DNA from: Clostridiales bacterium | GTDB taxonomy: Bacteria > Bacillota > Clostridia > Oscillospirales > Acutalibacteraceae | Reading direction: 5' to 3' | Length of the DNA: 5,292 nt | Assembly (NCBI GenBank): GCA_021200075.1 | Contig: JAJQGZ010000186.1 | Span: forward strand, 1 to 5,292 | In this document: positions 1 to 5,292 of the stretch, in pieces | How positions within the stretch are numbered: position 1 is the first letter of the stretch | How the letters are laid out: each line of letters starts with the position of its first letter | Program-made: the position numbers and the translations under genes | The notes under the pieces: generated by a model | Told to the model about the DNA's origin: nothing | The model's input: the letters and a program-made list of their open reading frames with translations, nothing else | Databases searched by the model: none

Positions 1-1708
1 AAAACTTACACACTTTTCTTGACAAAGCCTTATACAAGCACATTCCTTTTTACATATGTGAAAATTCCGTGGGGTGCTACGGAATTTTTTTATGACACAT
101 CGGACGCCTCGTATTTTGATTTCGGCAAGGAAATTAACAATTATTACGAACCGTACAAATATTTTAAAACAGAAGACGACTGCCTTGTTTACTATGTGTT
201 TTTCGGCACAAAACTTTCGATTTTACAGCAATTTGCAAGGCTTTGCGGCAAGCAGGCGTTTCCGCCGAAATGGAGCTTTGACTACTGCGCAAGCACAATG
301 GCTTACACCGATGCGCCGAAATCACAGGAAAAGATGTATGACTTTATCGAAAAATTAAAGGAATATAATTTATCCTGCAAAGGATTTTACCTTTCCTCCG
401 GCTGTACCTCGATAGGAAATCAGAGATATACATTCAACTGGAACAAGGAAAAATTCCCCGACCCGAAAAAATTTATCTCCGATTTTTCCGACACGGGAAT
501 TGAAATTATACCGAATATAAAGCCTGCGTTTCTCGCCAACCACCCGCTTTATAACGAGATTGCAGACAAGGGTTTATTTATAAAAATCCCGACGGTTCGC
601 CGTTTATAACGGATTTTTGGGACGGATACGGCAGTTATCTCGACTTCACGAATAAAGAAGCCTTTGATTTTTGGAAAAAAACAAGGTTGCTCAAGCTCCG
701 CTTGATTACGGCATTACGGCAACCTAAAACGACAATAACGAGTTTGACATCAAGGACTGCGACGCCAAAGCCGAGGGATTCGGCACTTCTAAAGTCAAAG
801 TAAGCCGCATAAGACCCATACTTACCTGCCTTATGGTGCTTGCATCATTATCGTGCGCAGACAGAAAAAATCCCGATATTCGTCCGTTTCTGTCAACAAG
901 AAGCGGAGGAATCGGAGTCAGAAGACTTGCTCAAACCTGGTCGGGAGACAATACGACAAGATTTTGTGATTTGTGTTACTGCCACAATATAGGGCTTACA
1001 ATGTCGCTTTCGGGAATGTATTTTTACGGTCACGATCTCGGCGGTTTCAGCGGAGAAATGCCGTGGAGCTATCCTGATATTATAAATTTCGTAAGGGAAT
1101 TATTCGCACAGCGCAAACAGCTCTTGCCGTACTTATACAACTGTGCATACAATGCGGTTGAAAACGAAATACCTATAAACGCACCGACATTTTTATATTA
1201 CGATGATGAAAAGCTGTATGACAATACGGATTCAATGATGTTCGGAAAGGATATTTTGGTTGCATTTGCATTTAACGAAGGAGTAAACAGCGTATCGGCA
1301 TATTTGCCGAAAGGCGCCGACTGGTACTTAAACGACAAAATTTATTCCGGCGGACAAGAGGTAAAGCTTCAAATTACACCGACGGATAAAATGCCGTATT
1401 TTGTCAAAAGTGCAAGCGTAATCCCGACCGACGAAAGCGGGTACGGATTTAAGAATGAAGATGAAAATCTTGTGTTCACTGTTTACCCGATTGCCGACGG
1501 CGATTTTGAAAGCGATTTTTTCAGCGACGACGGAATAAGCTATGAATACAAAAAGAATAACTGCGTGCATTTAAAATTCACTGCGATAAAAGCACCGTCA
1601 CCGTACAATATGAGAATTTCGGCAATATACAAATGGAGCCGAATATCAAACTGTGCCGAGCCGATAAAAGAAAGCTTGCGGTTAAATAAATATCGAATTG
1701 CATTTTAA
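1..1708 (+). pseudogene. GH31 family alpha-glycosidase (alpha-glucosidase/alpha-xylosidase type), 5'-truncated by the window and multiply disrupted
   Basis: GH31 enzymes are retaining exo-glycosidases that release alpha-linked glucose or xylose from oligosaccharides. The reading frame must be stitched together. Frame 3 (from 3) carries LYKHIPF and YGIF, then a T7 run at 85-91 moves the coding to frame 1. Frame 1 continues through the start of the catalytic barrel (FPPKWSFDY, GFYLSSG) until an A5 run at 582-586 moves it to frame 3 (DGSPFITDFWDGYG). An A7 run at 675-681 moves it to frame 2. There the nucleophile motif NDNNEF (728-745) follows an in-frame TAA at 725-727, where GH31 proteins have Trp. 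Frame 2 then runs to 1708 with RPFLSTRSG, the acid/base segment TWSGDN (Asp at 947-949), GHDLGGFSG and the C-terminal beta domains. About 30 residues expected between GEMP and PWSYPD (near 1058-1066) are missing, including the conserved RxHSW substrate-binding segment. With both catalytic Asp codons present but five lesions, this is most simply a decaying gene. Sequencing error could explain the homopolymer shifts but not the stop or the deletion. Family assignment is firm; substrate is unknown. The N-terminal part lies outside the window. Confidence 0.87.
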
Positions 1709-1714
1709 AATTTA

Positions 1715-1755
1715 AATCGGAGCTGCCTCACACAAATGATGAAGCAGCTCCGATT
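1715..1755. terminator. Inverted repeat at convergent junction, probable bidirectional terminator
   Basis: A perfect 12-bp stem (1715-1726 with 1744-1755, arm AATCGGAGCTGC) encloses a 17-base loop. Three further pairs (1728-1730 with 1740-1742) can form inside it after one mismatch. It lies between the end of the GH31 remnant and the stop of the convergent carboxypeptidase gene. On the minus strand the stem is followed by a T/A-rich tract (TTTAAATTTTAAAA), so it fits best as the carboxypeptidase terminator. On the plus strand the following T tract is poor. Confidence 0.75.
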
Positions 1756-1784
1756 ATTCATATATGTTACTTCTATCGCATTTT

Positions 1785-3191
1785 TTATCGTCGTCGGGGA
1801 GAAGGCAGGTCTTCGTTGCTTTTTCTCCTGCCAGAATTTGAACTGCGATTATCATCATCATTGTGCTTTTGCTGTCTCGCTCTTTTCCTCGCACGGTTTT
1901 TTTGTTTCTTTTTCAAACTGCGATAGAGTGAATAAAGATAAATCAAAACCGCAATGACTATAACTATAAGTACCACCTTAACAACCGTCAGGGAGAAAAA
2001 CGATTTAACGGCGTTAATCATCTTTAAAAAGGTGGAAAGCTCGATATTCTCCGCCGCCGTTAACTCAACGGTGGCAATAATTTCATCACCGTAAATTATA
2101 TTTGCGGTACATATTACATCACCCTTTGTAACAGGGGCTGAAACGGACTCCGGCTTTTCAGGAATATCAAATATAATTGCGGATTTATCAAGACCCGACG
2201 GCACGATGACATTTATGTCCTCCGTCGCCACAAGCTGTACGCTGTCGGCATTTTTGCCGTTTTCAACCGCTATTTCGCTTACCACCTCGTCCTCACTGAC
2301 AAGGATTGTATATTTGAGACTGTCAAAAGCCCACTCAAAAAGAGATTTGGCATCGACAAACGAGCATTTTGTGAGATACGACTGATTTTTAATTTTCTGC
2401 TGAGGAGACTTCATAACAATGGTGAGATAATTATATCCGTCCTTTGAGGCCTTGGTTATAACGCAGTATTTCCCCTCGTCCGTCGAGCCTGTTTTAATTC
2501 CCTGGGCATACTCGTAATAATAAGTGACATAACCGGAGTTGAGCATAAGATTTGTATGGGTAAGGGTATAACCGTCGTACTCAACCTCGGTTGCAGTGGA
2601 ATAGCGAACGAAATCCGAATTTTCAAGCGCTTTGAGAGTAATAATCGACATATCCCTTGCTGTGGTATAATGATTATCATCGTGCAAGCCCTCGGTATTG
2701 ACAAAATTTGTATTTTCGCATCCGATTGACTGAACCCATTTATTCATTTCCTCAACAAATGCGTCGATACTTCCGCTGACATATTCGGCGAGAACCTGGC
2801 AAGCGTCGCAGGCGGAATATACCATAGCGAGGTACAAAAGCTTATCTATTGTGATTTCCTCGCCGACATCTATACCAGCAACCTGCGCACCGGTGCCGAG
2901 CAGACTGTCATAAGCGGTTTGGCTCATTGTTGTGGTTGCCGATAAATCCGTTACATTATTTATAGTAACCATTGCGGTAACTATTTTTGTAAGAGAAGCG
3001 GGATAGAGCTTTTCGTCCGCATTTTTTTCTGCCACCACGGGATATGAACTGTCGTCAAGATTAATCAGCATATACGCCTCGGCATAAATTTCCCTATCCG
3101 GAGTATAGGTTGCCGCCTCGGCTGAAAACGGCGAAATAAGTGCAAAAACAAGCACAAATGCCGTAAAAATATAAGAAAGGGTTTTTTTCAT
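1785..3191 (-). CDS. D-alanyl-D-alanine carboxypeptidase, peptidase S11 (low-molecular-weight penicillin-binding protein)
   Basis: A 468-residue secreted serine peptidase expected to remove the terminal D-Ala from peptidoglycan pentapeptides outside the membrane, limiting cross-linking. Residues 1-26 form a signal peptide (KK, a hydrophobic core, cleavage likely after AEA). The S11 catalytic motifs follow in order: SLTK (SxxK, Ser66 and Lys69), SAC at 126-128 in the place of SxN, and KTGS at 233-236. The beta-rich C-terminal domain of PBP5-type enzymes spans roughly 295-380. A membrane segment follows at about 400-422, then a very basic tail (KKKQKNRARKRARQ) and a Ser/Asn/Asp-rich end finishing in PRRR. 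The Asn-to-Cys change in SxN is unusual and could alter or weaken activity. ATG at 3189-3191 is chosen because it opens the signal peptide and has AAAGGTG eight bases upstream. The protein is DacF/DacA-like; I give no symbol because clostridia carry several paralogues. It is monocistronic, convergent with the GH31 remnant and divergent from the phosphoesterase. Confidence 0.93.
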   Translation of the reverse strand: MKKTLSYIFTAFVLVFALISPFSAEAATYTPDREIYAEAYMLINLDDSSYPVVAEKNADEKLYPASLTKIVTAMVTINNVTDLSATTTMSQTAYDSLLGTGAQVAGIDVGEEITIDKLLYLAMVYSACDACQVLAEYVSGSIDAFVEEMNKWVQSIGCENTNFVNTEGLHDDNHYTTARDMSIITLKALENSDFVRYSTATEVEYDGYTLTHTNLMLNSGYVTYYYEYAQGIKTGSTDEGKYCVITKASKDGYNYLTIVMKSPQQKIKNQSYLTKCSFVDAKSLFEWAFDSLKYTILVSEDEVVSEIAVENGKNADSVQLVATEDINVIVPSGLDKSAIIFDIPEKPESVSAPVTKGDVICTANIIYGDEIIATVELTAAENIELSTFLKMINAVKSFFSLTVVKVVLIVIVIAVLIYLYSLYRSLKKKQKNRARKRARQQKHNDDDNRSSNSGRRKSNEDLPSPRRR

Positions 3192-3199
3192 AGACTTGA

Positions 3200-3206
3200 C
3201 ACCTTT
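3200..3206 (-). promoter_or_regulatory. Ribosome binding site of the carboxypeptidase gene
   Basis: Read on the minus strand this is AAAGGTG, eight bases before the ATG at 3191. It supports that ATG, which directly opens a well-formed signal peptide. Confidence 0.7.
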
Positions 3207-3214
3207 GAGATAAA

Positions 3215-3225
3215 ATTATATTATA
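3215..3225 (-). promoter_or_regulatory. Probable -10 region of the carboxypeptidase promoter
   Basis: On the minus strand two overlapping perfect TATAAT hexamers occur (3220-3225 and 3215-3220), about 24-34 bases before the ATG. No good -35 TTGACA match lies at the standard distance, so the exact promoter is uncertain. The 98-bp region 3192-3289 also has to hold the divergent phosphoesterase promoter. On the plus strand TTAACA at 3234-3239 resembles a -35 box, but no convincing -10 follows it at the right spacing. Confidence 0.45.
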
Positions 3226-3277
3226 TATGTAGTTTAACATTTTTCGATATTATTTTAAAGACCAGTTTGCATTTTTT

Positions 3278-3283
3278 CGGAGA
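3278..3283 (+). promoter_or_regulatory. Ribosome binding site of the metallophosphoesterase gene
   Basis: CGGAGA lies with the last G of its GGAG core seven bases before the ATG at 3290, and supports that start. Confidence 0.65.
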
Positions 3284-3289
3284 AAAATT

Positions 3290-3967
3290 ATGATTTATTT
3301 AACCGGAGACACGCACGGAGATATTTCCTGCTTTAAAAACCCGAAGCTTTCAAAATTAACCGACAAGGATATTCTTATTGTTTGCGGCGATTTCGGCTTT
3401 ATTTGGAATCCCGATGACCCTAAGGAAAAGAAAAATCTTGAATGGCTGAAAAAGAGAAAGTACACTATCTGCTTTGTTGACGGAGTGCACGAGAATTTTG
3501 ACATACTGAATTCATACCGTCCCTGCCGCTGGAAAGGCGGAAACACGCATAAAATAGCCGATAACATCTACCACCTGATGAGAGGGGAAATTTTCACCTT
3601 TGAGGGGAAGACATTTTTTGTTATGGGCGGAGGCGAAAGTGAGGACGCCTATATGCGCAAAGACGGTGAATCCTGGTGGGAAGCGGAGCTTCCGAACGCA
3701 GAGGAGCTGAGAAACGGCGTAACCAATCTTATGGAAACGGAGAAGAATATCAATTACATTCTCACCTACGAAGCGCCGACAGTCGCAAAGGATGTACTAA
3801 AGCAACGCACAAACAAAGACCTTATCATTACTCCGCTGAATACCTATTTGCAGGAGATACTTAAAAATGTGGGGTATATGCACTGGTACTTCGGCTCGCT
3901 TCATATGGATTTAAACATAAGCAAAAAAATGACCGCCGTGTTTAATGAGATTATGCAAATATCATAA
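3290..3967 (+). CDS. Calcineurin-like metallophosphoesterase family protein with altered metal site
   Basis: A complete 225-residue cytosolic protein with no signal or membrane segment. The calcineurin-like phosphoesterase fold is recognisable in order: GDTHGD (Asp7, His9), GDFG (Asp34), DGVHEN (64-69), GGGESED (113-119), SWWEAELP (128-135), TYEAP (159-163) and YFGSLHMD (200-207). In active family members the corresponding motifs are DxH, GDxG, GNHE, TH and GHxH, together binding two metals. Here the first-site ligands Asp7, His9, Asp34 and His205 and the catalytic His67 are kept. The three residues that bind only the second metal are replaced: Asn by Val66, His by Tyr160 and His by Ser203. 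The protein may work with a single metal, bind a nucleotide without hydrolysis, or be inactive; alternatively this may be a subfamily trait. Substrate is unknown. The gene is intact, has its own RBS and is monocistronic, divergent from the carboxypeptidase, with a hairpin 22 bases after the stop. Confidence 0.88.
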   Translation: MIYLTGDTHGDISCFKNPKLSKLTDKDILIVCGDFGFIWNPDDPKEKKNLEWLKKRKYTICFVDGVHENFDILNSYRPCRWKGGNTHKIADNIYHLMRGEIFTFEGKTFFVMGGGESEDAYMRKDGESWWEAELPNAEELRNGVTNLMETEKNINYILTYEAPTVAKDVLKQRTNKDLIITPLNTYLQEILKNVGYMHWYFGSLHMDLNISKKMTAVFNEIMQIS

Positions 3968-3989
3968 CTCACTGACAAAAAATCATAAT

Positions 3990-4039
3990 AAAACACCGAC
4001 TGTGTACTCTCGTCAAGTAGAGTATGCGGTCGGTGTTTT
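3990..4039. terminator. Long hairpin, bidirectional terminator between convergent genes
   Basis: Arms 3990-4010 and 4019-4039 pair over 21 positions: a perfect 11-bp outer part (AAAACACCGAC with its complement), then ten pairs including three wobbles, closed by an 8-base loop at 4011-4018. The outer stem is A-rich on the left and T-rich on the right, and T-rich sequence follows on both strands (GTTTTGCATTTTGTTTT on plus, GTTTTATTATGATTTTTT on minus). It lies between the stops of the phosphoesterase and the HAD gene, so one element can end both transcripts. Confidence 0.88.
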
Positions 4040-4081
4040 GCATTTTGTTTTATTATTAAATATTTGATTGCCGAGAGTTGA

Positions 4082-4750
4082 TTACACATATTTTAAAACA
4101 TCAATTATATCTGTAATAACAGGCACATCTTCTCTGAGATTCTTATCCTTAAACCAGCCCCAGTTCATTCTAATAGCCTTCATTCCTGCTGAAAGCGCAC
4201 CCTTTGTATCATTTATCGGGTGGTCGCCGACATAGGTACATTCGGACGGCTGAAGATTGAGCTTTTGAGCGGTATAAACGAAAATCCCCGGGTCGGGCTT
4301 ATGCACGCCTATATCTCCGCTGACAACTATAATATCGCAATAATCTCTTAATCCGCTTGTATCCATTTTATGATTTTGCAGTTTTGACGGGCCGTTTGTT
4401 ATCACTCCGGTTATATACCCTCTTTTTTTAAGCTCCTTTAAAAGCGGAAGAGAATTTGGAAAAATAACATTGTAATCGCCGAAATTGGTATCGTAATGGT
4501 CGGCTAAAACCGTACTTGACGGAGCGTTGCTCCAGCCCCAGCTCTTTACAAGTGAGGAATACCAGCTTTCACGATTTACATATCCGCCGTTGCCGGTAAT
4601 GCGCATTTTCTCCTTGCGTTTAGCGGTTTCTTCCTCTCCTATATCAGGCAGGAACTCGGCAAAAAAAGCGTCCATATATTTTTCAAAAGCCGCCGTCCTG
4701 TCCTGCAATGTTTCGTCAAAATCAAATAATACTGCCTTTGTCGTACTCAA
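4082..4750 (-). CDS. HAD-superfamily hydrolase (subfamily IA-type phosphatase), YjjG-like
   Basis: A complete 222-residue cytosolic phosphatase of the haloacid dehalogenase superfamily, which uses an aspartyl-phosphate intermediate and Mg2+. Motif I is DFDETL (nucleophile Asp10, acid/base Asp12), motif II is ITNG (Thr118), motif III is HKPD (Lys151) and motif IV is GDHPINDT (Asp176, Asp181). A helical cap lies between motifs I and II, at about residues 16-95, as in subclass I enzymes acting on small phosphorylated metabolites or nucleotides. All catalytic residues are present; the substrate cannot be read from sequence. The start is TTG at 4748-4750: no ATG or GTG is available in frame before motif I, and the frame is closed upstream by a TAA within the ribF coding region. 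AAAGGAG lies 13 bases upstream, a rather long spacing. The gene overlaps the end of ribF by 29 bp, which implies one transcript and possible translational coupling. Confidence 0.9.
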   Translation of the reverse strand: MSTTKAVLFDFDETLQDRTAAFEKYMDAFFAEFLPDIGEEETAKRKEKMRITGNGGYVNRESWYSSLVKSWGWSNAPSSTVLADHYDTNFGDYNVIFPNSLPLLKELKKRGYITGVITNGPSKLQNHKMDTSGLRDYCDIIVVSGDIGVHKPDPGIFVYTAQKLNLQPSECTYVGDHPINDTKGALSAGMKAIRMNWGWFKDKNLREDVPVITDIIDVLKYV

Positions 4751-5292
4751 GCTGTTTTTTTAACTCCTTTACAGATGAAAAAACTTTTTCTCCCCTAAGA
4801 TATTTTACAAGTTCGATACGCAGAATTTTGCCATAAAGCTCGCCGTCAAAGCCGAAAATATGCGTTTCGGCAAGAGGTTTATTTACCCTCCAACTCGGTC
4901 TTATACCGATATTGGTAAAGGCTTTATATTCCTTTTCGCCTACAAACGCCCTGCTTTCATAAACGCCGAACTTAGGCACGGTTAATCCCTCGGGCAAATG
5001 CTGATTGGCGGTCGGGAAGCCGATAGTCCGCCCTCTTTCGTCACCGTGGAGGACGGCGGATTCAAAGGTAAAATTGTAACCGAGCATTTCGTTTGCCTGA
5101 ACAATTTTGCCGTCGCAAAGCGCATTGCGTATCCTTGTTGAGGAAATGGGGCTTTCCTCAAAATCAATATGTTCGAGTACACGCACCCATACATCCTGCT
5201 TTTTAAGATAATTTCTTAAATCCAAAGCAGACCACGACGCATTTTTGCCGAAGCGGAAATTAAATCCGCAAAGGACAAGCTCTGCATTGAAT
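4722..5292 (-). CDS. ribF: Bifunctional riboflavin kinase/FAD synthetase, 3' part (5' end beyond the window)
   Basis: RibF phosphorylates riboflavin to FMN and adenylates FMN to FAD in the cytosol. The open frame enters at the right edge (first full codon ends at 5291) and gives 189 residues to the TGA at 4722-4724; family proteins are usually about 300-320 residues, so roughly the first 120 are missing. The visible part begins with the end of the N-terminal FMN adenylyltransferase domain: CGFNFRFGK (8-16 of the fragment) and the signature ISSTRIR (49-55). The riboflavin kinase domain follows, with HGDERGRTIGFPTAN (82-96), which includes the PTAN flavin/ATP-Mg site, then FGVY, NIGIRPSW, ETHIFGFDGELYG and a C-terminal KELKKQLEYD helix. 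An internal TTG at 5225 could be mistaken for a start but lies after conserved sequence in the same frame. The gene probably heads or sits in an operon with the overlapping HAD phosphatase. Nothing in the visible part is broken. Confidence 0.95.
   Translation of the reverse strand, partial: FNAELVLCGFNFRFGKNASWSALDLRNYLKKQDVWVRVLEHIDFEESPISSTRIRNALCDGKIVQANEMLGYNFTFESAVLHGDERGRTIGFPTANQHLPEGLTVPKFGVYESRAFVGEKEYKAFTNIGIRPSWRVNKPLAETHIFGFDGELYGKILRIELVKYLRGEKVFSSVKELKKQLEYDKGSII
4764..4770 (-). promoter_or_regulatory. Ribosome binding site of the HAD gene, inside ribF
   Basis: On the minus strand this is AAAGGAG, embedded in the ribF coding sequence. It lies 13 bases before the TTG start at 4750, with an A-rich spacer. 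It supports internal initiation for the overlapping downstream gene despite the long spacing. Confidence 0.5.

Noticed and set aside
19..609. Separate 196-residue gene starting at TTG 19
   Set aside because: It is the middle part of the GH31 remnant. The TTG is only the first possible start in the frame at the window edge, and the conserved upstream sequence lies in another frame.
1328..1570. Minus-strand frame inside the GH31 remnant
   Set aside because: Shadow of the GH31 coding strand, with no start signals or recognisable domain.
833..1708. Independent gene starting at ATG 833
   Set aside because: Conserved GH31 sequence (NDNNEF and onwards) continues in the same frame upstream to 728. 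The ATG is internal and has no convincing ribosome binding site.
1736..1957. Small plus-strand gene of 73 residues
   Set aside because: It begins within the terminator loop and is then antisense to the carboxypeptidase tail. It has no ribosome binding site and its composition mirrors the opposite strand.
3295..3567. Minus-strand 90-residue frame inside the phosphoesterase gene
   Set aside because: Antisense shadow of a gene with clear family motifs on the plus strand.
4748..4764. Programmed frameshift at TTAAAAAAACAG fusing RibF to the HAD protein
   Set aside because: A -1 slip meets TGA almost at once (GCT TGA), and the HAD frame is the +1 frame with a TAA just upstream. Two separate proteins with overlapping genes is the simpler reading.
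1..5292. CRISPR array, insertion sequence, phage or toxin-antitoxin content
   Set aside because: No spaced direct repeats, transposase, terminal inverted repeats or integrase motifs were seen. All substantial coding capacity is explained by five gene units.

Overview
This window looks like chromosomal DNA from a low-to-moderate GC Firmicute, most likely a gut or rumen clostridium of the Ruminococcaceae/Oscillospiraceae type. That placement is an inference from AT-rich codon use, GGAG-type ribosome binding sites, the form of the GH31 glycosidase and the clostridial style of the D,D-carboxypeptidase. I see no mobile element, CRISPR array, tRNA or rRNA, and no multi-gene defence or biosynthetic cluster.

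Layout. Positions 1-1708 (+) hold the remains of a GH31 alpha-glycosidase gene, cut by the left edge and broken by three homopolymer frameshifts, an in-frame stop beside the catalytic nucleophile and an apparent deletion of about 30 codons. A strong inverted repeat (1715-1755) separates it from the convergent gene at 1785-3191 (-), a complete secreted, membrane-anchored penicillin-binding D-Ala-D-Ala carboxypeptidase. A 98-bp divergent intergenic region with the carboxypeptidase promoter follows. Next comes a complete small metallophosphoesterase (3290-3967, +) in which the ligands of one of the two usual metal sites are replaced. A 21-bp-stem hairpin (3990-4039) then serves both sides of a second convergent junction. 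The right end is a minus-strand operon: the 3' two-thirds of ribF (riboflavin kinase/FAD synthetase, running off the right edge), overlapping by 29 bp a HAD-family phosphatase that starts at TTG.

How the genes relate. RibF and the HAD phosphatase are probably co-transcribed and may be translationally coupled. The other genes are independent transcription units with alternating orientation and hairpins at both convergent junctions. No shared pathway is evident. The points most worth a second look are the decay of the GH31 gene and the substituted active sites of the metallophosphoesterase and of the carboxypeptidase (Asn to Cys in the SxN motif). Neither substitution set, nor anything else here, amounts to a clearly new system.
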